Position numbers and translations under genes: made by a program. Shown here one piece after another: positions 14,301 to 28,100 of a stretch of DNA of 64,000 nt (the stretch's first letter is position 1; every line of letters starts with the position of its first letter). Origin of the DNA: Onchocerca lupi (lineage: Eukaryota; Nematoda; Chromadorea; Rhabditida; Onchocercidae). Below the pieces are notes generated by a model. The model did not search any database, was not told the origin of the DNA, and worked only from the letters and a program-made list of their open reading frames with translations. Location of the stretch: NCBI GenBank assembly GCA_028564675.1, contig JAOVVO010000126.1:89453-153452 (forward strand). The letters run 5' to 3'.

Positions 14301-17300
14301 TCAATTCAAGCTGCGATTCGATCCATGATCCTAACGTATCAATTGTACCTAAGTCATTATCATCTAAAGTTGCACTTGTTGGTTTAAAATCACTCAAGTC
14401 GCCATCCTGACTTCTTTTCAAATTGTAATGCATTATCGCGAAAAACAGAACCGTAAAAAATAATCCACCAAATCCGAAAAGTGATAAAATTAGCATACAA
14501 TCAAAGGTTGCAATTTTACATTCTTCCTGAAATCAAACAATAATGCAAATTCGAGATAACGCAATAACTAAATAGTTTTCGCTTGAAACCCGAAGTTCCC
14601 ATAGATGCAACTTTTTTAAATGTTTTCTGCATCTTCACCAGATTCGGACTTCTACAGGAATTGAGAATGGAAAAAATGGAGCGAAAATAATGCCGTAGAG
14701 AATTTTTATAAGCGAAAAATTAATAACTGTAGCTAAATATTGCATTAGTTGCAAGAAATCATTCAGAGCTTTCTTGACAATTTTCATATTTCTTGCTGTG
14801 TTTCGCAGCACTGATTGTTAAAAAATCAGAATACAATGAGGTCAGAAATTGTTCATGTCAGCAAAAGTTCTAATAGATAATTGCATTTGGATATCGATAG
14901 CAAAAAACTGATCATATTTTTCATAAATTTCGAAATTTGCACTCATATTTTCGCAATTTTAAGATGCTGAAAATTCTAAACTAGAATGATTTTATTCTGT
15001 AACAGAAGAAATTAGCATCTCATACTTCTTGTTTCATTTCTCTAAGGCATCAAAGTCAGCAAGCAATTTCGACGTGAATTGCTACAACCTTCCATAAAAA
15101 GCAGAAGCATACAAAAAAAGAAATCTTCTTGCTGCATATTTGCGTATTCTTCGAGAGTCCAAGTATCACGATGAATACACATAAAAAATGCTTACCTGTA
15201 CGATAAATGGAAATGGTGATTCGGCAACGCAAGATTTAGGACAATCTTGACAGGAACATGGAGAACCACTAGGATAAGCTGCTTCCGAACAAAGAAATAC
15301 TCGTGTGGCAGGTGGGTTAATCTCAAGGATTGTGGCATTTGAAATGTTTAGTTGCTTTTGTTGAATGGATTCTGACAAGGGAGGAGTAGGGATGAAAGTA
15401 ATATGAAAAGGTACGCCGATGTCTTCGTTGTAGCTACCCATGAATGTGAACCATTGAGATAGGTTACACTCAGTGACGCTCACACCGCACATGAAACTAA
15501 GTGCATAATCTGTTCCAATTGCTCGAACCTATAACGACGATCAATGAAAAATAACGAAGTTCGGAAAATGAAAATGATGTTTATACAAGTAAATTCGGTT
15601 CCTTTACATAACACTTCGCCTCATTACAATTTACTTTTATGCATTCCAATAAACTTCAATTCATCACAATATGTGAAATGATTATGAAATGGCACTTTCC
15701 TTTTTCTCCTTCTAATTACTGAGAAAATAATAATCTCATTGATACTCACCATTATTTTCCAATATTCAAAAAAATTCCCATTTCAAATCAGTGGCAAGAC
15801 TGAGATAACCGCAGTTTAATAATTGGTTGAATAATTAATTGAAGCGTAGTCTCACTGCTTCAATTCGCAATCTCATCCATGACAGCTTACTTATGTTTTC
15901 TTGGGAAGTCAAATAAATTGATTTCTTTTAAATCAGACACATAAAAATTAACTAACATCTTTGCATGATTGAAATAATCCATCTGCATAACTGTCTCGTA
16001 CATAGTACGCAACTTCTGTGACATATTGTGTTTTGTTTTCCCTGTAAACCAGAAAAAGCGACATCCAACTATTTCTATTACATTATCGACAACAACTGAT
16101 GCCAAAAAATTAAGACAGGGAAAATGCTTGTAAGATGTAGTGGAAAAAAAAACGAAACCGATTCCAAGAGAGTTCAACCTCCTCGAAATCCACTTTTGGT
16201 AGAGAATTCCTTTCGCAAGCCACAAAACATTACCTTGGAAAAGAGTAACTTTAAATGTTGATATTATCCAACCAATATTAGAGAAGTTGACTCGTAAGTC
16301 AAATTTATTGACGTGACGAAAGCGAATTTTATCACAAATGAAAATTAAAATACTTCTAGACAGATTACACGATTAAATAGACGGCTTGGAATGGTTATTT
16401 TGGTTGATTAATAACTTTCCAATTGATAATTTTAGGCTTATTCATTTACTGTTAAAACAATGAAGAACTTGAGATATGCTTACACGAGATATAAATCATC
16501 GGTAGATTTAATGACCCGTACAAAATTCGCCTGGTTTGGTGAACACGTGAAGTCACACCATAGCTGTACAAAATTCGTCAAACAACTTGGACATCGTGAC
16601 AGGAACTGTCGAGGCAGTGTCATTTGCGCATCCAACAATTCCACTTGCTTTTCATCACAGCAAAATTCTTCATTGCCTCCTGAAAATAAGTAACCTGCTT
16701 GCTTTATAAGCATTTTTACTAGGTTAGTTATTGAAATGTATATTACTGAAGTCTTCTTATTACTTTCATCATCAACATCCCACCATGAATAAATCAAAAA
16801 TATAGTTTGAGGCTCATCTTTCCGGATAGTGATGTTGAATGTCCTTAAACTCATTTGCAGATTACTGGTATAACCATAAACAAAGTGCTCTCTTTTGCGA
16901 TTTTCCATAATTTCAATTTATTACCAAACCCAGTTGAACTGCATTTGCGATGTTGCTTAAATTTATATGTGATTCATTTTCATTTCCCTCTTTCTCTTAG
17001 CATATTAATCTGTACATGGCAAATAATTGCTTACCTAGTTAGCCTAAATAAAGCCAGAACAGTTTCTAATGCTTAATTTGCCTGACTAAGTTAGGGAAAA
17101 CAAATATCCCAAGACACTTTATAATTGATCCATTCCCATTGCTATTTGATTCGAATTGTACACCATGAAGATATCACCTGTCTATATTGGGGATCAGTGC
17201 TATTCAATACAGCCAGGCTAATAATTGAACACGTTCAATACATTCTAATATTTCCCGAGAAATTTAAAAATTTTTTAACTGATCAGATTTTAAGTGAAAA

Positions 17301-20016
17301 TCAAACAAATCCGCATATCCGTCCTTGAGTCTTCACTGGAAACAAAAGTTGGAGATTCGAGGGTCGGAGGATAATCAGACGGATGAATGGATGAGTGCAA
17401 AAGATAACCAGGTAACTTTCCTCCATCAATCTAGTCATCCTTTATTCACAAAATTACGACAGGACGGATAGTATTTTTGGCCACAGTAATTTAGCATTAA
17501 TCTGTTTGTTGCTAGTTTGAGATAATATTCGAGGAATTAGAACTATCACAAATAACTGAACTTGTAGCCAAATCTTCCCTCAAAGCATTCAAATCGATTA
17601 TAGAAGATTATCTAAAAGTTATCCTATAAATATGTGAATCCATGCAGTGCTATTATCTTTGAGGAAATTTTACAGTTCCATTGGCTTGAACTTCCTTCAT
17701 ATTCTTTATTTTTCTCTCCCAATAATTAAAAGCTCCCGAGAGAGAAGAAAGGGAAGAAAAAGGAAAATAGAAGAAAAAAGATACTCGCAAGAAATTATGC
17801 TGGAAAAAGTTATTCCTCCTATCTAACTTTGTTTTTCCATCACCGAAATAGAAATCATCGAAATGTTCTAGAAAGATTCATGAGGTATTGCTTGCTTTAG
17901 CATTTGCAAATAAATTTGGAATAGATTAAAATAAGTTTGATCTACATCTCCGAATCTCATCTCACGATATCGAACTTTGATCTATTCTATTGAAGTTCAC
18001 CCTTCATTACCACAGTATATCAAATCAATATCCTAGCCGTGATTTTGATTTACTTATTATTTCAGCGTCGTGGGTTAATTACTTCAATGAATGGAAAAGA
18101 ATTATTAATAGAATTTATGAATTGATGAATTCGGTAAATTGACCGTCGGGTATTTTCAAATGGTTCCAATGAAGATTGAAAATTTTTTTATTTTTGATGA
18201 AAAGCCAAATTTAGCGCACATAAAAATTTAGGAATATTTCTGTTGCAAAAGACTATCTTTTCTGAACAGTTATGAAATTTGCCGAAAATCTGATCATTCT
18301 CTGGTATTTATATTTCTTGTTTTGTTTCATCATCTTTCGTTTTTTCATTTATAGAATCAGATAGTGCAAAAGTTTAAAACTTGAAATTATTGAGAACTAA
18401 CAACTGCTCTCAATGGACCGGGCAGAGAGACTATATTTTATGACTAAACAGAAGCATTTCTGGATAGAAATAATTTGCATATAAAATCACAGTATTTTTC
18501 AAGTGTATGCCACTTGACATGATGAATGCTTTGATAAAAAAAAAAATTTTCATAAATAATAAAATGCAAAATTGAATTAGCAAAGACAAAAATGAAAGAT
18601 GTGCTACTACCGATATCATTATGGCAAGAAATGAGTGAAAAAGAAAGATACGTTATGTTTTCCAATTCTGCTCAATTTGATTGAATTCCATAAAATAATG
18701 AGTGAAAAAAGAAAATTTGACAGAAATTTTTGAGGTTTTCTGCCGAATGTTCCCAATTTTACAGGAATTTTATCGTTAAATGTTAAGTGTTGGCCGTACA
18801 TCAACAAATTGAATAAAGAAATTTTGATCTACGTATTTTAACTACCAGAAAACAATATAAATGTGATCACTGACTATATGCGTTTTCTTTGAGCTAAGAT
18901 AATTGATCTTACCTCCCGAAATTGTCAAGATAATCAGTATGTATGCTTAGTTGCCAGAATTTCCAGAATTTTGAATGCTACACTTATCTTTTATCATTTC
19001 TGATTAGACTCAAACTCTTAAAAGATCATTCCTTCGAGTATTTGCTTATTTTGAGAGAGAAATAGTACTGTGATAATGACAAATTAAGAAAACGAAATCA
19101 TTTTTTCTAAAAATTAGGTCAAATTGAGGCAATGTGAATTAAATTAAAACAAAGTTGAGGACAAAATATAAATAGGAGAGAATTAAATCAAAAATTTAAT
19201 TTGAATTTCCTAATAATATTGTGAGTAAAAATATGCTTTCTTTCTTTCTCTTGCATTTTTCATTTGAAAAAAGAGTTTTATAATCGATGTTCAGGTCATT
19301 AAAATATGAACAAAAAAGCGTATGACTCTCAACACCGAACATCATGACCCCTTACAGCATTCCGCAAAATCCCGTAACCTAAATTGTTTTCTCACGTTTC
19401 ATGTTAAAAATGAACACTGCAACGGAGATATAACGGAGGCATATTTTCAGCCCCTGCCTTCTCATACTATTCTTAAATTATCAGTTTTTCATTTCATTTC
19501 AATACAATCTCCTTATTCTAATATATTTGTTCTGTTATATCTGTTCTGCTTCTTCACTCAACCCTCAGATTCTTAATATTATCAAACTTTTCATTTCTCG
19601 TTAACGTTCGGGTAATATTGCTGACTAAATGAATCGAAGTGCATATGTAATTCAGCTTGCTCAATTTCATTTCTTTTGGCTCTAAATCATTCTACTATTT
19701 TGCCAATCTCATGAAGAAAGAAAAGCAAAATATGGCTACAGCAATCATACAAAATCAAACCTTGAAATAGATGAGGGCATAGCGATGCTAACGTTTGCCG
19801 ATGTTTTTCGACCGATATACGTAAAGGTGGTCCGTGATAGGGGCACGTTTGATGCATAGCGCCACGATGTCCACATACACCACGCATAGAGCATTTCCTT
19901 ATCACTTTTGTGGTGGACAATAACACATCGATTCTGCTACGGCCAACGTTACCACGTAAAACTTGGAAATAAGCCGCAAAAACGAGTCCAAATGCAACCA
20001 ATTGTCGCATATGCAT
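5305..20016 (-). CDS. ncr-1: NPC1-type intracellular sterol transporter (NPC intracellular cholesterol transporter 1)
   Basis: Multi-pass endolysosomal protein that accepts sterol in the lumen and moves it to the membrane. Minus-strand exons: 19761-20016, 16484-16679, 15957-16041, 15196-15528, 14281-14526, 13899-14065, 13584-13713, 13291-13434, 12435-12523, 12132-12327, 11930-12002, 11697-11795, 11238-11450, 10292-10435, 9832-9930, 9476-9610, 9084-9173, 8068-8258, 7553-7671, 7264-7387, 6797-7003, 6224-6455, 5992-6105, 5729-5891, 5305-5441. Order: signal peptide (about 1-22); Cys-rich N-terminal sterol-binding domain with LPRQFLSRCPSC and CDFTCSP; CSCQDC before the first membrane segment (about 290); middle luminal domain ending in AERSIQ; sterol-sensing domain (about 640-820, with FLVLAVGVDNIF, GEVIPSMLLSSLSE, VGALSSMPAV); C-terminal luminal domain (AGCATDSLGAQI, DDYFDWL, FMTYHT); last membrane segments ending in SGITLTKFGGI and LPVLLSYIG; a short basic, Cys-rich tail. 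The length (about 1,326) is normal. The junction 12132/12002 is out of phase by the GT-AG sites available. ncr-1 versus ncr-2 is not settled. Confidence 0.95.
16680..19760. other. First intron of the NPC1 gene (3.1 kb)
   Basis: Both ends fit by phase: the donor GTTTGA follows CAAG and the acceptor TATTTTCAG precedes the exon starting with GAGGC. Several open frames of 60-84 codons lie inside on both strands but none shows a domain or splice-compatible neighbours. Being intron 1, it is a natural place for enhancers; nothing specific can be read. Confidence 0.6.
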
Positions 20017-23000
20017 GTGAATTTTGGAAATTATGCAAATTTTTTTTGTCGGCTTGAATTTAGGAAGTTCCCATAAATTTGTGGCGAAACTATAGAATCA
20101 AATAGAGTGACATAATTCAATACTGCGACATATTGCGCAAATCTGAGTGATATTTGAAGGAAAGGAAAAATGAATTTTATGAAGAGAAATCAGAAATGAA
20201 TGGCACAATCACTCCGAACTGAGAGGCGTGATTGCTTTCTTTATATTTCAAAATCGTGTAGCAAATGCGTGGAATAAAAGTAGCAGCAGTAAAATAAATA
20301 ATATTCTTGACAAAAGGATCGCTTAATTTTTGTCACATGCGACGAATTATTCCAGTATATTCGATCCACATCTCTTTTCAATATCGAATTTCATAGTACC
20401 AGAAGAAAACTCTGCAAAAAATTCATCATATGCTTTTATTAGAGGAGAAAATGAAGATGAAATCAGCGTTACCAATTGGTTAAGGAGCGACTGGTCAACT
20501 TGATGAGATTGCATAACTGATTGAATAACTAACTTATAAATTGAAATGATTTGACAGGATTTATAGAAAATTTGCATCGAAATTGCCCTGCAGAAACAAT
20601 GTGTGTGTGACTCTGTGGTCTGCTCATTTTCAAAACAAATATATCATTCCAAAGCTATTCCGCAAAACCATTAATCTGTATTAATATACCTATACCTATG
20701 GAATTGGATTTGATCGCTGATATTATCAGTCACACATATCATGGGAGGAAGCGAGAAGTGGAAACATTAGAATCAACCTGATAAGCAGAAGGGCAGTCGA
20801 AGCTAAGTAACGGCAGAAAATGCATATTTCTGCACAGCGTAAGTTTGCTCTACTTTTGTTATCTTTAGAAAGGAAGAAGCAACAGATCGGAGGAAAAGTA
20901 AAATCAACAAAATTTCGAGACATGAGGTGAGAGGCAAACAGAAGCATTTCATTCACCTCACTGTGATGATACTGCCAAACTATGGCATTCTTCCAATTCA
21001 TGTAACATCCGCAAAATGCTCATAAATAGAACTTCAGGAATGTTGGAGTTATTAAAAAAAATGCTGAATTAGTTGCTAAACTATTTCTTCCTTGCTTCAG
21101 CTGATTTGCTACATTTCTTGCAAGTATTTTGAGCAGCAATTCACTAAAAACGATAAAGATTAAATGTAATATTAGGAGAAAAAATAAAAACAAGCTGACA
21201 AAAGCAAGCTCACATCCATATTTCAATCAAGCAAAGCACGGTGCAAAAAAGAAGGAAGCGCAGTTAGCAAATATGGGTGAGAATTCTTTTTTTCAGCAAA
21301 TAAAAATTTCCACATATCCAAGCGTCGAAAGCAATTATCGACCAAACCAGTCGACAATTGACACAACAAAAAGTTATCAAAGTTTCATTTATTTCTGCTC
21401 AGATTAGCACTTCTGCATGTCAGCGTCAATAAATTGAAAATGTGTGTGAGTCATTCCATTTTTTTCGCCCAGCCGTAACACTTTTGTTGATCTTTCTGAT
21501 GAAACATTCGTAGAGAGTGCTAAAAAAAAAAGGATGACAATACCCTGAAAGGAATCGACAAGGTACTTACTGAATCGAACTGTGAGCAATCGCAAATTTC
21601 CCCTCTTCTTGTCAATTTGAATAAATTTACGTTTAAATTAAAAATCATCTGAAAAATTACATTTTTGCAAAAATGCAACAAAAGAAGAGTCACTCTCTCA
21701 TCACTAAAGGTAGCTGATGGGGAAAGTGAAACAGGGAGAATTAGGTTTTCATACTAATTTACTTATGTCAACATATTAATAATTAGTAATGTTTGATCAA
21801 AACGAAAACATATCTTTCTGAGAGTAAGCAAGAGAAAGAAAAAAACGGTCAATAGTGAAAAGATTTAAATTTATTCTTCTGAATCATAGAAATAAATCAG
21901 TTACTGTTGACGTCATCATTATTAGATTCACATTATCACTACCTATCAGTGATATTATTATCAAAAGTGAACCTAAATTCATTCAAATGCGATAACCGAT
22001 GGGTGCACCTTCAGAAAGGCATCGCTTCTTGAAAGAGATGAAAAAAAGGGGATGAGAACGGATGAAGTCAACTAATTGATGATAGGGTGACATGAAGGAC
22101 AGTATCCAACTACCATCCATCTTCTCAGATTGAAAGATCAGTGAGAATCATTAAAACAAAACAGGCAAAATTATCGAAAAGGGCGCTGAAGAAGGATGAG
22201 CTCTGAATAATTAATCCAACTCTGGGCCTTTTTGCAAGTAAACCAACCTTCAACAGGTCTTAACTTTCAATGTGTCTGTAGCGATAATGCTAACGAAAGC
22301 CTCGGAAGTCGCTGGCACTACGACGATGAAAGAAATCGAGCAGTGAGTGCAACGCAACGCATAAATACATTCGCACGGATAGTTCGCATTTCCTTCACTT
22401 TTAAGAAGGAAAAAAGAAAGGAAGTGAGAGGAAAGTCCAAGTCCGAAGCACTGGAATCTTTATGTGCAGTGTGCTGTGCTTTCCAAATAAGTCCAGCTAA
22501 CTTAAGATATGCTAGGCCACATGTTCATGGCTAAGCATCTCTGCAGTCCCTCTCCTTCTCCTGCATCTTCTAAGCTCAAGCCTAAATCCCATACCTCTGA
22601 TTGTGGTATATGTTTGTCTGTCTATCTATGTGTGTGTATATGTTTGTTTGCATATTTTGATGTGTTCCCAATGAGACTCATAGACGTACATGCCTGCACG
22701 TTCGTCTGCAGTAATGCAAGAAGGCATTGTATCGTCCAATGTGAGCGTCTGATACGCGATGACGATTGTCATGATTCATTCTGGCTCAGTAACATCCTCT
22801 GGCTCGCAAGATTTGTCATCCTTGGTCAGCCCAGCAAAGCCTATCATCTATTCTTCATCCAACTTGTTTTTAATCCCTGGCTTGCCTCAGTATACCTCTA
22901 TTTGAGTATGTTTTTTTTCTCCTCTTCTCTTAATCCAAGCTCAAACATAAGTCTGCTAATTAACCGAATTCTGATCAACTTCCTGATCAATCTCGATATT

Positions 23001-25159
23001 TCTAACTGAAGTACAACTTCGATTTCCCCTTCGCTATTTATTGGATCAAACTATTCATTAATTTCAATTATCATTGAATGTTCAAACAAACAAATTTCCC
23101 AAATTCCCGGTAATAAGCAGAAAAAATGGAGATGAGAATTCTCAGCTTATTAGCCCTAACTAACCTAACCCCAAAGAATGTGGTTTTGATGAGTATCCAA
23201 AAAAATTCGCATTACATTGTCTAGTACTGGGTTTTCCAGGTCAAAACAAAGATTAGGATAGGCAGCAGAAGAAATGAACGGAAAAATGGTATGTTCTTGT
23301 GACTCTCTCTCTTTCCCTCTTAACAATGGTTGAATACACTTTTGTAGTAATTAGTTTCTCTGAATGCCAACCGACTTATAATCACTTGCATTCATTTGAG
23401 TGCCGAGTTATTCACGTCCGGAATAAAGTCAAAGTGCACGTACAAGTTAAGTCAAAGTGCACGTTTTTTCGAATTTTAGCAGTTCAGGAAATGTCGCATT
23501 CAAGCTTTCTTGAAAAGAAATACCACAAGCTTCTGATGAAACTTGAACAATTATTCCGATGATTTGAAAGCAGTCTTTGTCAAGGAACTGTATTTTAGAG
23601 GAAATGTTCTGATTGATGCTTAAAAGTTCTGATCAATCAATCATTACCAATCTTTTGGTAATCTTTGCCTGATTCGCTTAATACAATGTCACTTCGTTAC
23701 GTGACCGTTCGTCACATTCTTCTGAAAATTACCATTTCTCCAGATTTCTATTGGATTGATATCACCGGAAGTTTCTCATTAAAATGCGCATTCTCATGGA
23801 ATACTGGTTAAGTTAGTTATGCATTAAGTGATTTTGCGGGATTCTAATTCTTAGAATTTACTCTAACAGTCAAGATTTCTTCGATTTCACCTCTCAATCT
23901 ATGTCACTTTCTCATTCGTTCAATTTCATGGCTTACTTCGAAAGAATTTTTAAACTTGAAACTTATTTCCCGCTTTCCCGCACTTTCCCACCCAATTCCA
24001 CTTCTTTATTTTCCTCTGATCTTAGCGCTCCTTTCCGTATTCGCAAAGTGATATCATTATCATTCGCTGCTCATCGCAGGAAAACTCCTCCATCCATCCA
24101 TCCATCGACAACACATTTTCCGCCGTTGCATTTGATCGGAGAATTATTACCAAATGGTCACTGATATCCTCTGCATCTTATCTCAGATCTATCTATCCGA
24201 ATCAACAAAGTTCGAATAGGTTATATGGGGAGAGAAAAGAGAGTAAAGTGAGATGCAAATTAGAATTTGAATAAAGAGCAAAACACTCTTCTCTCTGATA
24301 TGTGCAATGGGAGATAAGAACTACTCACAGCGAACAGCACTGATGAACGATTGCCGATCAAAGGACAAATGGGTGATGTCATGAAGTTCACTTCAGAGAA
24401 AGGAATTATTCACTTCCACTTTGTTTATTCCAATTTCAAAATTCCTCTCATTTCAGTTCCATATCCTATCGATAATGTCCGATCGATTTCCAATCCTCAA
24501 ATGGATCAGTTCATTTTTTTTTTTTTTTTTTTTTTTTGAAAGAATTTTCAAAAATGGAAATGCAATCAGCAATAGAATTTTGAGAAGATATGAGAAGCAT
24601 AATCCATCAAATATATTTATTCATTCTCCATCTATATATAATATGTTTACTTTTATGAACAAAATTTCAATAAAATCGAAAGGAATTCGCCACTATCGTA
24701 TTGATAATGATGATATTGTTAAGAGAAAGTTATATCTAAATGATGATTGGTACTAATCTCTGACAACATTTATTCGAAATACTTAATGAAATGGCAATTT
24801 GGCTTGACAAAATTTCAAAATCCATTTTTTATCAACTGATATTCGCTTTGCCAATAATCAATCTAAAAGGTACAAAAAATGGTTGAGTAAGTTCGCAATA
24901 ATTTAGTTGGGAATGTAGCGTACTTTTTATGATTTTCAAAATCTCAGAACAATGCCATTTATACGACGCATTGAAAATATTCCAAAGTCAAAAATGATGA
25001 AATTTTTCGATTGTTGGAAAATTCAATTTGATGCCCAAACAGGTAAAACATACTTCTCTTTTCTTAATTACTTACCTAAATTTCGAAATATTTAAAGATT
25101 ATTTTCTGCGAAATTATAAGCACCATTTTTCTTAATTTCTGATTCAGGACATAGAGTGA
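20017..25159. other. 5.1 kb intergenic region upstream of the NPC1 gene
   Basis: It separates the NPC1 start from the 3' end of the SH2/GEF gene. The part from about 22200 to 22800 is visibly less AT-rich than its surroundings and carries two overlapping plus-strand open frames (22232-22534, 100 codons; 22509-23009, 166 codons). The second includes a Cys/Val/Tyr-rich run made by a TGTGTG-like tract at about 22609-22650 and has no family resemblance. I see no splice-supported exon. A pure T run of 24 is at 24514-24537. The region most likely holds the NPC1 promoter; no defined element can be named. Confidence 0.5.
24514..24537. repeat. Homopolymer T(24)
   Basis: An uninterrupted T run in intergenic DNA. 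It inflates two open frames that cross it, which are therefore artefacts. Confidence 0.95.
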
Positions 25160-28100
25160 TCAGCAGTTCAAACTAGAGCCCTTCTTTAGATTATCGGCCA
25201 CCACAGCTAGTTTGTCATATCGTGTCTTGCTATCCTTTGAAAAATCTTTTGATCCAAACAATAGTTTTAAACTAAATTCTGTACTCAAAAAGTTATCCCT
25301 ATGAGGTATCTTTCCATTGCATAAGTTCGAACTATCAGAACCAAGTCGGTTAGTTCGTTTTATCCATTGCCGACCTTCTTGAAGCCATTTCCACAGATTA
25401 TCTGAAACAGAATTATTTCACTTGACTCGTAAATGCTAAGTGCCTTTATAATTTTTTAATTACTTGCTATGTACATCTCACACCAGATACATGCAGACTT
25501 ATCTACCCATAATAGGAAAAAGGATTTTCAAATAGCAATATTTCTCGCGTCAATCTTAAAATATCTGGATAGTATCATTTGCTTCATGAAATTCCCGCGA
25601 CATTTCAAACAAAATCGTTTGAATGAAATGATATATCCAATAGGAGTAGGATGAAACGTATAATTCGATAGAATAAATGTCGCGTAATTTCAGAAAAACT
25701 TGCCCACATCCGTTGCCCATGTCGTGCCGTTATCCATATCATCAACCGAAGAGAGGTTATTTGATAGAATGTTGAGAAGTGGTTGCATAAATGGTATGGT
25801 GATTTCGGGATAGTTAAGCGGTAGTGGTTCACATCGATGCAATTTGCAAGCCACAGATTCAAGCTCCTGCTGCAATGTCCGTGAATATTCTTCGACAGGG
25901 ATAGATTTTACCTGCAGCACTTACTGATTCTATGCATCGAGAGCATCGTTTTAGCATATTAATACAATTTTTATTTAGTGGACCAATTTTTCGTATGATA
26001 ATTGGAATTCTAAATATGTTGAAATATGTCTTAGATGAAGTTTAAAATGTAACTTTCATTTGAAATAATAATGACGTGCATTGATTATAATTTTGCTAAT
26101 TACATTTACATGTGGTCGCATGCGACTTATCGATGAGATCCCATGAAAGGCGTTGGTTGATTTAGACAGTAGGATGGTGGCCATGGAAGTTGGAAATCGC
26201 TAAGGAGTGTGTAACAACTCATCTGCCAAATCAACTGGCCTTGAAAATGGATGGCGCTTGAGTGGAAGACTTATACTCAACCGTAAGAATAGATTTTACC
26301 TGCAGCGCTTACTGATTCTATTTTATTATGCTTCAAGTCAGGAAAGAATGGTAAAAATTGAAAATGCCAAGAATGAAGTCTTCTTTAGTATTTCAATTTC
26401 AACTGTCCGAAAAGGCATTTGAAGTACGGATTGTTTAGGAATTGAAGGAAACAGTATCTATTCTGAGATATGCTTGGCTTATGACTTCTCGTTTGTAATG
26501 CTTTTAGACGAAATATCTCAGAGAGTGTAGGCTCTAATGATTGTTTTGGTCATTTCATGCAAATTATCTAATTAGTTGCGGGAAGAATAAAAGAGCAAAT
26601 TCATCACGTCAGCGGTAATATATGCTTGTAGCGTAGTGCAGCCAGCAGAAGAAAAGTGTTAATTTGATGAAATTTTGGAAAAAACTTTTCACTCCCTTGA
26701 TTATTAGAACTTCTATTCTTCAATGATGGAATCCTTCTGTCTTCTTAGAAATACTCCGATTAAAATTTGTAAAGTGGAAAAGCTTTTGAGTTAAACAAGT
26801 TTGAAATTTAACTTTGAACTTATCAAAAACTTACGAAATCTGAACATAATGCATCAAAAAGCGTAAGGAAGGAAAATGCATTCCCATATTGATAAAATAA
26901 GGCATGAGCAATTTGCGCCCAAGCATTGTATATGGCGCAACGTTCACTATCTTGGGCCTGATGCAATATTGACAAAATACATAAATAATGCAACGAACGA
27001 TTTCTGGAAGTGTGAAGATGTTTGAGAAAGAAATTTTGCCTATCGATTCAGGACTGCAGGAAATCTTTAGAATTATAGACATTCTCATAACAGTACTAGT
27101 CATGATCAAAATAACTATAAATGATTCGGTTGCAGATTCCGGTCTGCTTTGTGGCTGGTTTGCTATATAGCGATATAAAAATTAATGTGGTACTAAAATA
27201 ATAAATATAACGAAGGTACTAGGAATTAGAACAGCCTTAGTGATTTGTTTGATCAATCATGAGCCATACTATGTTGAGTATTCAAATCATTTACCTTTCC
27301 AACAGATCATTTCGCACATTTTGTCCATGTGGCAATAGAATAAGTGACAAGCCATTTAATTGCTCGAATTTTCCTGCATCCTATAAAAAAGCCAATTGTT
27401 TGTCGAGTATTTGCAAGTGAAGACATTCATGTCATTCAAGCCAAGCCAGACATGATCTAATATAGGCCTTCAAGAAATGATTATTGTTTTTTGCATTTAT
27501 CTTAGCAACTAGACAAAGAGATTGAATTTTCTTAATAAATGCTACTTGAAATATTTTTAATGAAACTTATCTTGAATGAAATTTCATATTTTTTCACTTA
27601 CTTTCAATGGTACTTGCAAGTTTCTTCCAAATCTCAATAATCGATAATCTTCAGCAGTTATGAGCTCAGCGCAACTTTCCGGTTTTTTCGCTAATAGCAG
27701 CTGTCTGAAAAGTCCAGCCTTGCAACTACATTTACAAATAAGTTGAATAATTGAAAACTATAAAACCCAGGCCAAGATAGAGACGATGATCTAAATTGCC
27801 AACGCATTTTAAATTGAAAAAGTCTGAAATTTATAATATCCTCCATGTTTTCATAGGTGTTAAAGGAAATTTATAATGTTCTGATGTCAAATCGGTAATA
27901 GTAACACAATATCAGAAAGATGAACATAAACGTTAGCCTTGATAGTAAGATTAGATAAATGAATGAAATCAAACGATGATGTGAAAAAACAATGTTGAAA
28001 GATAGCATTATTGATTGGAAGAAGATCGGATGCTCTTTTTAAAGCTTCGATAGGCGTGCTGAGATGACTGACCTGAATCTTTCTAGTAACTGCTCTGATT

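Noticed and set aside
16460..16693. A 77-codon plus-strand frame.
   Set aside because: It is the antisense shadow of the NPC1 exon 16484-16679.
24351..24756. Two overlapping plus-strand frames of 62 and 111 codons.
   Set aside because: Both are carried by the T(24) run (poly-Phe) and show no domain or splice support.
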